From Prochlorococcus sp. AG-347-K18 (GTDB lineage: Bacteria > Cyanobacteriota > Cyanobacteriia > PCC-6307 > Cyanobiaceae), in NCBI GenBank assembly GCA_003281365.1, contig QCCF01000001.1, forward strand, positions 186,001 through 250,000: a stretch of 64,000 nt of DNA, read 5' to 3'. Under the pieces are notes generated by a model. The model had not been told where the DNA came from. It worked only from the letters and a program-made list of their open reading frames with translations, and did no database searches. Positions 26,022-35,588 of this stretch are shown piece by piece (positions within the stretch are counted from its first letter, which is position 1; each line of letters opens with the position of its first letter). The translations under genes and the position numbers were made by a program.

Positions 26022-27092
26022 TTAATTAAATTTTTGATCTTAATTTTAGATTTAATTTGATTATTAGCCCTCATATTCTTCTTCATGAGATCTAATATTT
26101 CATAGTTATTTTTTCCGTTTTTTAATTTTATTTCAAAAATTCTTTCTAGAGTTTTTTCAAAAACTTCTTTAGAGATATTATTCTGATTCATTAAAACTGA
26201 GCCTCCACTTTCGGCAAGAATCAGTGCATTTTTCTCCTGATGATTATTTTTAGAATAAGGAAATGGAATTAAAATTGAAGGTTTTTCAGTCTCTATTAAT
26301 TCATTTATTGTTCCTGCGCCAGATCTCGATATTACAAGATCACAGTTTTGAATTAAACCTGCGATTTCATTAGTGAATTTCTTTTGAACATAATTTTTGG
26401 AATTTTTTAATTTAAAGGAATATTTATTACATTCGCCAATAATATGAACTATTCGAAACTTTTTTTTCATTAAAAATTCCAAAGAGTCGTAAAGAATTTG
26501 GTTTATAGCTTTTGCTCCTTGACTACCGCCCATAACAACTAAAAGAGGTCCTTTTCCTTTTGGAACCCATTCTGGCAATGGATTAGATTTATAGAATTGC
26601 TTTCTTAAAGGCGTTCCAGTAAAAATAGTTTTGCAATTTCTTAAATAAGAATTTGTTTTCTTAAAACCTAAAAGAACATAGTTACACAAAAAACCAAAAT
26701 ACTGTGTGACCATTCCTGGAATTAAATTTGATTCATGAATAATGACTGGTATCCTTAGAAGTTTTGAAGCAACAATAGTAGGGGCAGATATATAACCTCC
26801 AGTCGTAAAAAACCAATTTAATTTTGTTTTCTTTTAAGATCCTAATTATTTGAAAAGTTGACATTAAAATTTGTATATATTGATAAAACAAAAAAACATT
26901 CTTTCTTGGTGTCTTTATATTCAAAGTCCTCAAATTATATTTTTTGGGAATGAAGTTTGCATCAAGTCTTTTGTTAACCCCCAACCAATGAATATTCCAT
27001 TCATCTTCTACCTCTTTAGAAACTGCTAAAGCTGGGAAAATGTGACCTCCTGTTCCACTTGCTGCAACTAATAAATTATTTTTTTTAGACAT
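26000..27092 (-). pseudogene. murG: MurG (UDP-GlcNAc transferase) with an apparent one-base frameshift
   Basis: MurG adds GlcNAc to lipid I, making lipid II for peptidoglycan. The N-terminal part (27092 down to about 26813) reads LLVAASGTGGHIFPALAVS, then IHWLGVNKRLDANFIPKKYN. After KIKLVF the frame is lost: the next in-frame residues are nonsense and stop at 26733. Removing one A from the run of six at 26807-26812 restores [20 protein letters not shown] and then HESNLIPGMVTQYFG, continuing into a complete C-terminal domain (VVMGGSQGAKAINQ, SRSGAGTINELIE, IPFPYSKNNHQEKNA). The repaired protein would be 363 aa, the normal length. All motifs are otherwise intact, so sequencing error, slippage or very recent mutation is more likely than old decay. 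Confidence 0.93.
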
Positions 27093-27124
27093 AAAAACTG
27101 AAATTAGTAGAATAAAAATAATAA

Positions 27125-27859
27125 ATGATAAATATGTTTAATTTAAACTTATTCAAAAATATAGGAATCACTCTCTACTTATTTATTTATCTCATTATTC
27201 CCCATTCAGCAACAACGCAAACTTTAAAAGTTGATTTTATAAGAAACCTAGAAAACTCCTTAAATAAAAGAGATTTAGATTTTATTAGAAAAAATTTCAG
27301 AAATGATGAAAACCAAAATATCCAAAAACAGTTTTCAAAAATTGTTAATGATTTCCCTGACAGCAAATGGAAGATCAAAAGATTAAAATCAAATATTCCA
27401 AATAAAGAAATTTTAAGAATAAAAGTTTCAGGGAAAAAAATAGTTAATGGAGAACTGCATATACTCGAATCTGATTTCGATTATGTTTTTTCAGTTCTGA
27501 ATGAAAAAATTGATGAAGGTAATATTAAAAATTTATTCACAACAATAAGAAATGATGATAAGAGGGTTGATGTAAGTTTTAAAATCCCTGATAAAGTTCT
27601 TACCGGTGCAAAATATGATATCGATATTATTCTAAATAAGCCTCTTGAAGAAGTGATTATTGCTGGAGCAATAAAACCTCATCAAGTCAATTCATTTTTT
27701 GAACAAGAAATATTACTGGAGCCATTACCAGCAGGTGGAATTTTCAAAATGACAAGAGCCCCTTTAAAACCAGGGATACAAATATGGTCAGGAATTATAG
27801 CTCATCCTGAGGGGATGATTACTTTCACAAAGAGTATTGATATTGTTGAAAAGATATAG
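27125..27859 (+). CDS. Exported protein of unknown function (244 aa)
   Basis: The N-terminus has a basic-hydrophobic signal peptide (NIGITLYLFIYLIIPHSATT), so the protein is probably exported to the periplasm or lumen. Residues 40-150 form a charged alpha/beta region around DFIRKNFRNDE and WKIKRLKS. The C-terminal half looks beta-rich (DVSFKIPDKVLTGAKYDIDI, then GGIFKMTRAPLKPGIQIWSG). No catalytic motif or Cys is seen. It is divergent from murG (32 bases between starts) and its stop lies one base from the convergent pgk stop. No characterised family is recognised. Confidence 0.82.
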   Translation: MINMFNLNLFKNIGITLYLFIYLIIPHSATTQTLKVDFIRNLENSLNKRDLDFIRKNFRNDENQNIQKQFSKIVNDFPDSKWKIKRLKSNIPNKEILRIKVSGKKIVNGELHILESDFDYVFSVLNEKIDEGNIKNLFTTIRNDDKRVDVSFKIPDKVLTGAKYDIDIILNKPLEEVIIAGAIKPHQVNSFFEQEILLEPLPAGGIFKMTRAPLKPGIQIWSGIIAHPEGMITFTKSIDIVEKI

Positions 27860-27860
27860 C

Positions 27861-29069
27861 CTAGGCGTCATTTAAAGCAGCTACACCAGGTAAAGTTTTA
27901 CCTTCTAAAAGTTCCAAACTTGCTCCCCCTCCAGTTGATATATGAGACATTTTCTCAGCTAATCCTGCTTTCTCTACTGCTGCCACTGAATCTCCACCAC
28001 CAATTATTGTGCAAACTTCAGAAAAAGCACTTAAATCTGCCAGAGTCGTAGCTATTGCATTTGTACCTTCTGCGAATTTATCAAATTCAAAAACACCCAT
28101 TGGTCCATTCCAAATTATTGTCTTACATTCAGCAAGAGCATTCTGAAAAACTTTGATGGAATCTGGACCAATATCAAGACCCATCCAATTTCCTCTAATT
28201 GAATCAATTTGAGATATTTTACTTTCAGCTTCAGGAGAAAATTCATTAGCTAAAACAACATCAGTGGGTAATAATAATTCCACTCCTTTTGCTTTTGCTT
28301 TTGCTTCTAAATCTTTTGCAAGCTCAAGTTTATCTTCTTCTACAAGGCTCTTACCAACATCTAGACCTCTAGCTTTATAAAAAGTAAAGATCATACCTCC
28401 ACCAATCATAATTTTGTCACATTTATCTAGTAAAGAGTCGAGCACTCCGATTTTGCTACTGACCTTTGATCCTCCAACTATTGCTGCCAATGGACGTTTA
28501 GGTGAATTTATCGCTCCTTGCAAGTATTTCAATTCTTTTTCTAAGAGGAATCCAGCTACTGATGGACTTAAATAATTAGTAACTCCCTGAGTTGAAGCAT
28601 GAGCTCTATGAGCAGCACCGAATGCATCATTTACATACATATCTGCATGTGATGCTAATTTTTTAGCAAACTCCAGATCGTTCTTTTCCTCTTCACCAAA
28701 AAAACGAACATTTTCAAGTAAAAGAACATCTCCATTAGATAAGCTATTTGATTGTGCAACTGCTTCATCACCAATACAACTGTTAGTAAGAGCAACATTT
28801 TGCCTCAACAATTCACTTAATCTTGCTGCTACTGGAGTTAATCTCATTTCTTCATTTACCTGACCTTTTGGTCTACCAAAATGAGCAGCTAAAATAACTT
28901 TTGCAGAATGATTAATAAGATATTCAATAGTTGGGATCGCTGCACGAATACGCGTATCGTCGGTTATTTGACCATCTTCATTTAATGGAACATTAAAATC
29001 TACTCTTACAAGAACTTTTTTTCCTTCTAAATGTGTCTTATCTAGACTGGAAAGAGATAATTTTGACAT
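27861..29069 (-). CDS. pgk: Phosphoglycerate kinase
   Basis: Pgk interconverts 1,3-bisphosphoglycerate and 3-phosphoglycerate in the Calvin cycle and glycolysis. The 402-residue protein shows [23 protein letters not shown] split over the N-domain, AAHFGRPKG, the hinge region [28 protein letters not shown], and the C-terminal [15 protein letters not shown] with [14 protein letters not shown]. It has normal length. It begins minus-strand transcription in a 213-base gap shared with the divergent rbgA. Confidence 0.98.
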   Translation of the reverse strand: MSKLSLSSLDKTHLEGKKVLVRVDFNVPLNEDGQITDDTRIRAAIPTIEYLINHSAKVILAAHFGRPKGQVNEEMRLTPVAARLSELLRQNVALTNSCIGDEAVAQSNSLSNGDVLLLENVRFFGEEEKNDLEFAKKLASHADMYVNDAFGAAHRAHASTQGVTNYLSPSVAGFLLEKELKYLQGAINSPKRPLAAIVGGSKVSSKIGVLDSLLDKCDKIMIGGGMIFTFYKARGLDVGKSLVEEDKLELAKDLEAKAKAKGVELLLPTDVVLANEFSPEAESKISQIDSIRGNWMGLDIGPDSIKVFQNALAECKTIIWNGPMGVFEFDKFAEGTNAIATTLADLSAFSEVCTIIGGGDSVAAVEKAGLAEKMSHISTGGGASLELLEGKTLPGVAALNDA

Positions 29070-29282
29070 TAAAAAAGCGATATTTATAATCTCAAGACCC
29101 TAACGTTAATTTGGGCTTATTGGGTTAAAAAGTAGTTACTGTTACTTATGCCTTAATAAATTTTAAGAATTAACGATTATAAAAATTTTTTTAGTCATAA
29201 ATTTATACTAAACTTTAGAAGTAAATACTTTTGAAACTTATAAAAACTAAAAGGAATACAAAATTTTATTTGGTTTATTAAA

Positions 29283-30155
29283 GTGGACATACCCAAAATC
29301 CAATGGTACCCAGGCCATATCGCAAAAGCAGAAAAGAAATTATCTGAAGTTATCAATAAAGTAGATTTAGTTATAGAAGTTAGAGATGCACGAATTCCTT
29401 TGTCAACAGGACATCCACACTTAAATAAATGGATAAATAATAAAAAACATATTCTTGTTATTAATAGATCAGATATGATTTCCCCTAATACAATCAATAG
29501 TTGGAATAAATGGTTTAATGCTAAAGATCAATATCCACTTTGGTGTGATGCTAAAAGAGGAATAGGGATTAAAGAAATTTGTAAGTCAGCCAAAGATTCT
29601 AGGTCTTCAATTGATGATAGAAGGATTTCTAGAGGTATGAGAATAAGGCCAATTAGAGCCCTTACACTTGGTTTCCCAAACGTAGGAAAGTCAGCATTAA
29701 TTAATAGAATTGCAAAAAAAAGAGTTGTAGATAGCGCTAGGAAAGCAGGCGTGACTCGTAATTTAAGATGGATAAAATTAGAAAGTGGTATAGATCTGCT
29801 AGATGCTCCTGGTGTTATACCTCCAAATTTAGAAGATCAAAAATCAGCACTTAATCTTGCACTATGTGACGATATTGGTGAAGCTGCTTATGAAATAGAG
29901 AGTGTCGCAATTGGATTTATCAAAATTATATCCTCTCTCAACAATGATAAGAATGCAAATATCTCAGTTAAACTAATATCTAATAGATATGGAGTTGATA
30001 TTAACAAAGGCTTTAAGAGTCCTTCTGCTTGGATTAACGAAGCAGCTTCAAAACATACCTCAGGCGATAAAAGGAGAATGTCTCATAAGTTATTGGAAGA
30101 TTATAGAAATCAAATGCTGGGTAAAATTGCTTTAGAAGTCCCACTATGGAATTAA
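29283..30155 (+). CDS. rbgA: Ribosome biogenesis GTPase RbgA (YlqF)
   Basis: A circularly permuted GTPase needed for late 50S assembly. The permuted order is visible: G4 NRSD at 61-64 comes before G1 GFPNVGKS at 130-137, and G3 DAPG follows at 174-177. The N-terminus IQWYPGHIAKAEKKL is characteristic of the YlqF subfamily. Translation starts at GTG (29283). The 3' end overlaps the start of rluD by ten bases, so the two are co-translated, both acting on the large subunit. Confidence 0.95.
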   Translation: MDIPKIQWYPGHIAKAEKKLSEVINKVDLVIEVRDARIPLSTGHPHLNKWINNKKHILVINRSDMISPNTINSWNKWFNAKDQYPLWCDAKRGIGIKEICKSAKDSRSSIDDRRISRGMRIRPIRALTLGFPNVGKSALINRIAKKRVVDSARKAGVTRNLRWIKLESGIDLLDAPGVIPPNLEDQKSALNLALCDDIGEAAYEIESVAIGFIKIISSLNNDKNANISVKLISNRYGVDINKGFKSPSAWINEAASKHTSGDKRRMSHKLLEDYRNQMLGKIALEVPLWN

Positions 30156-31105
30156 ATAATCAAAATTCTTTCGGAATTGGAGAAGGTGAGCTTATAGAAA
30201 TTATTTATGAGCTAGCTCTTCCTATGAGGCTAGACAGATGGTTGGTAAGTAAAAGGCCAGAACAAAGTAGAGCAAGAATTCAACATTTTATAAATTCAGG
30301 TTTAGTACTTGTAAACTATAAGACCGCGAAAGCAAAGACTCCATTAAAAAATGGCGACAATATTCAAATATGGATGCCTCCTCCAGAACCTCTTATTTAT
30401 TTGAAACCTGAAAAAATGGATTTAAATATCCTTTTTGAAGACGAGCACATCATAGTAATTAATAAACAATCAGGACTAATTGTTCATCCAGCACCTGGAC
30501 ACAAATCTGGAACTTTAGTGAATGGATTACTTTTTCACTGTAAAAATCTACCTGGAATTAATGGGAAACTAAGACCTGGGATTGTTCACAGATTAGATAA
30601 AGATACCTCCGGATGTATTGTGGTTGCAAAAAGCCAAGAGGCATTAGTAAATCTCCAGAAACAAATTAAAGAAAAAATAGCATCACGCGAATATATTGCA
30701 GTAATTCATGGAGCACCTAATTCTGAAGAAGGCCAAATAGTGGGAAACATTGGCAGAGATAAATTAAATAGATTGAAATATAAAGTAGTTGAAGAAACTT
30801 CGGGAAGGTATGCCTGTACCTATTGGAAATTAGAAGAAAGATTTGGCAATTACTCATTAATGAGTTTCAAACTAGATACGGGGCGAACGCATCAAATAAG
30901 AGTACATTGCGCTCACATTAATCATCCAATTGTGGGTGATCCGTTATATGGAAGATGTAAAAAACTACCATGTAAATTAGATGGCCAAGCTTTACACGCA
31001 ATCAAGCTTGGACTTATACATCCAATTAATGGTAAAGAAATGATTTTTGAATCAGAATTACCGTTAGATTTTCAAAAATTACTAAGTGTTCTTAAAGTTA
31101 AATAA
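30146..31105 (+). CDS. 23S rRNA pseudouridine synthase, RluD family
   Basis: A 319-residue RluA-type pseudouridine synthase. An S4 RNA-binding domain sits at about 25-80 (MRLDRWLVSKRPEQSRARIQ). The catalytic motif is HRLDKDTSG, with D151 as the nucleophile, and later motifs are TGRTHQIRVHCAHINHPIVG and LHAIKLGLIHP. The S4 domain fits RluD, which modifies helix 69 of 23S rRNA. It overlaps rbgA by ten bases, and its 3' end overlaps the convergent ABC ATPase by eight bases. Confidence 0.93.
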   Translation: MELNNQNSFGIGEGELIEIIYELALPMRLDRWLVSKRPEQSRARIQHFINSGLVLVNYKTAKAKTPLKNGDNIQIWMPPPEPLIYLKPEKMDLNILFEDEHIIVINKQSGLIVHPAPGHKSGTLVNGLLFHCKNLPGINGKLRPGIVHRLDKDTSGCIVVAKSQEALVNLQKQIKEKIASREYIAVIHGAPNSEEGQIVGNIGRDKLNRLKYKVVEETSGRYACTYWKLEERFGNYSLMSFKLDTGRTHQIRVHCAHINHPIVGDPLYGRCKKLPCKLDGQALHAIKLGLIHPINGKEMIFESELPLDFQKLLSVLKVK

Positions 31106-32696
31106 TGTTTAAAGAGGAATTTAAAAGCGATTTTGTATAAGTATTTTGAGTTTTAGTGAATATTGTAGAACTTTCTCCTTCATCAACTATCTTTCCACGA
31201 TTCATGACTAATAACCTATCACAAAATCTTTTAGCAATGCCTAAATCATGAGTAATAAAGATAATCGTTAAATTCATTTTTTCTTGCAAGACTCTAAGTA
31301 ATTCAAGAATCTCTATTTTTACTGGAGCATCCAACATATTAACGCTCTCATCACAAATCAAAATTTTTGGTTTCAATAATAGCGCCCTGGCTAATGAAAT
31401 TCTTTGCAATTGACCACCAGATAATTGGCTAGGATAAGAATTAAAAAAATCATTTTTTAAGGGAAGATTTAAATTTCTTAACATTAATTTTATTTCTTTT
31501 TCGATTTTTCTTTTATCTGAAATTTTTTGAATAAAAAATATATCTTCCAAAATATTTTTAATTGTCATTTTCGGATTCAAACTTGAAAAAGGATCTTGAA
31601 AAATTATTTGCACATTATTATTATTCTTAAATGATTTATTTTTTTTCGATACATGATTCTTATCATAAATTTTTATTTCACCACCTCTTACTTTAATGAG
31701 GCCAATTAAAGCCCTACATAATGTACTTTTACCGCTCCCGGAAGAACCAACAATTCCAAGAGTCTCATTCTTATATAACTTGAAACTAACTTCATTTAAA
31801 GCCTTATTCCATTTATTAATGAAAATTGAAGAATTTAATTTATACCAATGTCTCAGGTTATTTACCTCTAGAACGACCTGATCTCGAGCATTATTTTTAG
31901 TATTTGGTTCTAATACTATTTTTGAAGCATTTACTAACTTTTTCCCAATATCTGATTTTGGCGATTGAAAAATATCTAATATATTCCCTTTTTCAACAAT
32001 CGATCCATTTTCAATTATTGCAACTTTTTTACACCACTTTGCTGCAAGATTAATATCATGACTAATTAAAATTAAAGTAGTATCAAATTCATTACATAGA
32101 TGAATTATTTCTTGCATAATTTCAAAACTTGTTTTGGTATCTAAGCTTGTTGTAGGTTCATCAGCTATTAATAATTTAGGTTTCAAAGCAAGTGCCATTG
32201 CTATAGAAACTCTCTGTCTCATTCCCCCACTAAATTGATGTGGGAAAGAATCAAGTCTACTTTCTTCAATTCCTACTTTTTGAAAAACTTCTCTTATTAA
32301 TTTTTTAATAGCCATAGATGATTTATTTTGATCATGTGTTTTAAATAACTCATATAAATGATCCCCAACTCTCATTAGCGGATTAAGTTTTTTTATAGAG
32401 TCTTGATAAATAAATCCAAAATTCCTTCTTCTAAATAATTGTGCATCTTTGTTATTTATTATCCTAGGATCTACGCTAGAAATCGATATATACCCTGTAG
32501 AAGAAGCCTTTTCAGGCAATATATTTACTAATGTTTTTGCAAAAGTGGTCTTTCCACATCCAGAAGGTCCTATTATGGCCAAATGATCTCCACTATCTAT
32601 TTCCAAATTAAAATTTTTGATAATAGGTTGCTGTTTTAAACCATATTTAACATTAAGATTTTTAACTACAATAATTTTTTCTTTATTTTTTTCCAT
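31098..32696 (-). CDS. Fused double ABC transporter ATPase, oligopeptide/nickel type
   Basis: Two ABC nucleotide-binding domains in one 532-residue chain, as in YejF or fused DppDF. Domain 1 has Walker A GPSGCGKTT, signature FSGGMRQRVSIA and Walker B LLIADEPTTSLD. Domain 2 has GSSGSGKST, LSGGQLQRISLA and LICDESVNMLD, where the usual catalytic Glu after the Walker B Asp is present (DES). Members power uptake of peptides or metals. No permease or binding-protein gene is adjacent, so partners must lie elsewhere. It overlaps the convergent rluD by eight bases and is divergent from spoT. Confidence 0.92.
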   Translation of the reverse strand: MEKNKEKIIVVKNLNVKYGLKQQPIIKNFNLEIDSGDHLAIIGPSGCGKTTFAKTLVNILPEKASSTGYISISSVDPRIINNKDAQLFRRRNFGFIYQDSIKKLNPLMRVGDHLYELFKTHDQNKSSMAIKKLIREVFQKVGIEESRLDSFPHQFSGGMRQRVSIAMALALKPKLLIADEPTTSLDTKTSFEIMQEIIHLCNEFDTTLILISHDINLAAKWCKKVAIIENGSIVEKGNILDIFQSPKSDIGKKLVNASKIVLEPNTKNNARDQVVLEVNNLRHWYKLNSSIFINKWNKALNEVSFKLYKNETLGIVGSSGSGKSTLCRALIGLIKVRGGEIKIYDKNHVSKKNKSFKNNNNVQIIFQDPFSSLNPKMTIKNILEDIFFIQKISDKRKIEKEIKLMLRNLNLPLKNDFFNSYPSQLSGGQLQRISLARALLLKPKILICDESVNMLDAPVKIEILELLRVLQEKMNLTIIFITHDLGIAKRFCDRLLVMNRGKIVDEGESSTIFTKTQNTYTKSLLNSSLNII

Positions 32697-32750
32697 GATT
32701 TATAGCAAATTTTTCTAGACATAAATAAAATATATCTAAAGCAATATAAA

Positions 32751-35060
32751 ATGTCCGAGGCAGCTGCAAATTCAAAAGAAAAAAACGAAATTGAAGTTTC
32801 CAAAACTATTTTGCCTGAAAATAAAAAATATGAAAGTGAATCTTTGAATTATCAAATAAAAATTCCCGATTGGCTTCTTCAAGATATTAATAATTTTGAA
32901 AAATCAAATAAAGAAAATGATGAGAATCAAAGCCTTATAGTAAAAGCTTTTAAACTTGCTTATAAAGCGCATGATGGACAATTCCGCGCGAGTGGCGAAC
33001 CATACATTATCCACCCAGTTGCTGTTGCAAATCTCCTCAAAGAAATAGGTGCTAGTTCGTCGGTTATTGCTGCAGGACTTTTACATGATGTTGTTGAAGA
33101 TACTGGCATTGATTTATCTGAAATCGAGACAAATTTTGGATTAGAAGTAAAAATACTTGTTGAAGGTGTAACAAAATTGGGTGGGATTCACTTTAACAAT
33201 AGGACTGAAGAACAAGCTGAAAATCTTAGAAAAATGTTTTTGGCGATGGCAAGCGATATCAGAGTTGTTTTAGTAAAACTTGCAGATCGACTCCATAACA
33301 TGAGAACAATTGAATGGCTAAATGATGAAAGAAAACAAAGAATCGCGAGAGAAACAAGAGAGATTTATGCACCTTTAGCTAATCGATTAGGAATAAACAG
33401 ATTTAAATGGGAATTAGAGGATTTAGCTTTTAAATTCTTAGAGCCAAAAGAATATCAAGATCTTAAAGATCAAATCGCTGTTAAAAGAAGTGATAGAGAA
33501 AAAAGATTAAAGGTAACTTTGAATCTTATGAAGGAAAACTTGGTTTCAGCAGGTTTGAAAAATTTTGAAATAACAGGAAGGCCAAAACATCTTTATGGAA
33601 TCTGGAGCAAAATGGAAAGACAGCAAAAGCATTTTCACGAGATTTATGATGTTGCTGCGCTAAGAATTATCGTGGACAATTCAGATAGTTGTTACAGAGC
33701 TTTAGCAGTTGTTCATGATACTTTCAAACCAATTCCAGGTAGATTTAAAGACTATATAGGATTACCAAAACCAAATGGATACCAGTCCTTACATACGTCT
33801 GTAATTGGAAGACATAGACCCATTGAAGTTCAAATTAGAACTACTTCGATGCATCAAATTGCTGAATATGGTATTGCCGCTCATTGGCAATACAAAGAGG
33901 GTGGTTCTCCTGCTAAAAGTAATGCCGAGAGATTTAATTGGCTAAGACAATTAGTAGAATGGCAACAAGAAGGTAATGAAAGGGATCATAATGATTATTT
34001 AGCTTCAATTAAAGAAGATTTATTTGATGAAGAAGTATTTGTAATCACTCCAAAAGGAGATGTTGTTGGTTTAAGGAAAGGATCTACCGCGATAGATTTC
34101 GCATACAGAATTCACTCTGAAGTTGGAAATCATTGTAATGGAATAAGAATTAATGAAAAGCTTTCTCCATTATCTACAGCACTTCAAAATGGTGACTTCA
34201 TAGAAATTTTGACAAGTAATAATGCTACTCCAAGCTTGGATTGGCTGAACTTTGTAGTTACGCCAACTGCTAAAAATAGAATCCGCCAATGGTATAAGAA
34301 AAGCCATCGTGATGAAACGATTAAAAGAGGTAGAGATTTACTTGAGAAAGAAATAGGTCGAAACGGTTTTGAAGCATTACTTTCTAGTGAAGCCATGAAA
34401 AAAGTTGCAAATCGATGCAATTTAAAAACTACTGAAGACCTTCTTGCATCTCTTGGTTTTGGTGGTTTAACTTTGCATCAAGTATTAAACAGACTAAGAG
34501 AAGAAATAAAATTACAAACAGAAGATGTAAAAAATGTTTCTAACTCTGAAATAGCAAAATCTCTTAAAAGTAATAGTAATTTTTCCACTAATAAATCTAA
34601 TACGGCAGCTAAATCACCAATTTCCGGTATAGAAGGTCTTGATTACAGAATAGGTAAATGCTGTACCCCACTTCCAGGCGAGGATATTATCGGAACTGTA
34701 TCGCTCGGCAACCATGGGATAACCATACATAGGGAAGATTGTGAAAATGTAATACCAATTCCAATAGAGAGAAGATTACCTGTTAGTTGGAATCAAGATA
34801 ATAAAACTGGCGATAATAAGTTTCCAATTCAGCTACGAATAGAAGTAATTGATAGAGTTGGAGTCCTTAAAGATATTCTTATGCAGTTATCTGATAAAGG
34901 TATAAACGTTAGCGATGCAAATGTTAAAACTGCTTATGGTAAACCAGCTATTATAAATCTTTGTGTAGGTCTTGAAAGTTATAATCAACTTCACAAAACA
35001 ATTGAACAAATTAAATCAATGGTAGATGTTTTAAACATTGCCAGAGTTGGACAAAGTTAA
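32751..35060 (+). CDS. spoT: Bifunctional (p)ppGpp synthetase/hydrolase (RelA/SpoT)
   Basis: A long RSH protein of 769 residues. The N-terminal HD hydrolase is intact (IIHPVAVANLLKEI, then GLLHDVVEDT with HD at 112-113). The synthetase domain has DYIGLPKPNGYQSLHTSVIG. A TGS domain follows (FVITPKGDVVGLRKGSTAID), then a Zn-finger-like region with KCCTPLPGEDIIG, and a C-terminal ACT domain (RIEVIDRVGVLKDILMQL). Both activities look possible, as expected for the single RSH enzyme of a small genome. It controls the stringent response. Confidence 0.96.
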   Translation: MSEAAANSKEKNEIEVSKTILPENKKYESESLNYQIKIPDWLLQDINNFEKSNKENDENQSLIVKAFKLAYKAHDGQFRASGEPYIIHPVAVANLLKEIGASSSVIAAGLLHDVVEDTGIDLSEIETNFGLEVKILVEGVTKLGGIHFNNRTEEQAENLRKMFLAMASDIRVVLVKLADRLHNMRTIEWLNDERKQRIARETREIYAPLANRLGINRFKWELEDLAFKFLEPKEYQDLKDQIAVKRSDREKRLKVTLNLMKENLVSAGLKNFEITGRPKHLYGIWSKMERQQKHFHEIYDVAALRIIVDNSDSCYRALAVVHDTFKPIPGRFKDYIGLPKPNGYQSLHTSVIGRHRPIEVQIRTTSMHQIAEYGIAAHWQYKEGGSPAKSNAERFNWLRQLVEWQQEGNERDHNDYLASIKEDLFDEEVFVITPKGDVVGLRKGSTAIDFAYRIHSEVGNHCNGIRINEKLSPLSTALQNGDFIEILTSNNATPSLDWLNFVVTPTAKNRIRQWYKKSHRDETIKRGRDLLEKEIGRNGFEALLSSEAMKKVANRCNLKTTEDLLASLGFGGLTLHQVLNRLREEIKLQTEDVKNVSNSEIAKSLKSNSNFSTNKSNTAAKSPISGIEGLDYRIGKCCTPLPGEDIIGTVSLGNHGITIHREDCENVIPIPIERRLPVSWNQDNKTGDNKFPIQLRIEVIDRVGVLKDILMQLSDKGINVSDANVKTAYGKPAIINLCVGLESYNQLHKTIEQIKSMVDVLNIARVGQS

Positions 35061-35078
35061 TTTTAAAATCAGATCAAT

Positions 35079-35522
35079 CTATCTTTTATTTTTTATCTTG
35101 TAGATAAAGAAAACAATACTTCCGCAAATCAAAGCTAATAAAATACCCACAAATGATGAACCTAAGAGTAATTTTAGGGAAAAAATTCTTCCTTGTTTCC
35201 ATAAGTCATCAATAACATAATTTTTTTCAAGAATTTTATTAGAAGAATTATTTAAAAAAATCGAACCAACTTTATAGTTAAAATAATAAAGTGGAATATA
35301 AGTAAAAGGATTGCTGATCCAAGTACCAATTGCAGCTAAAACAATATTTCCCTTGGCTATTTTCGCTAAAAATACCCCTATTAAAGTCTGAAACCCAAAA
35401 AAAGGAAAGCAGCCACTAAATACACCTATAGCTAAACCTTTAGCATTAAAGAAAGGACTTCCATTCTGATTCCTAAATAATGATAGAATTTTCTTATAGG
35501 TAATATCTCTTTTAAATCTCAT
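35079..35522 (-). CDS. DUF2062 membrane protein
   Basis: A 147-residue protein of the DUF2062 family, function unknown. It has a basic N-terminus, a Gly/Phe-rich segment GLAIGVFSGCFPFFGFQTLIG, the conserved TWISNPFTYIPLYYFNYKVG, and a C-terminal membrane helix ending in Lys/Arg. Two to three transmembrane segments are likely. It converges on spoT and is divergent from mnmE, 66 bases away. Confidence 0.85.
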   Translation of the reverse strand: MRFKRDITYKKILSLFRNQNGSPFFNAKGLAIGVFSGCFPFFGFQTLIGVFLAKIAKGNIVLAAIGTWISNPFTYIPLYYFNYKVGSIFLNNSSNKILEKNYVIDDLWKQGRIFSLKLLLGSSFVGILLALICGSIVFFIYKIKNKR

Positions 35523-35588
35523 TTAGAAAGAAAATTTCAAAATTAAATTCTTGATAATCTTACTTAATTATCCATAACAAAGCGAGAG

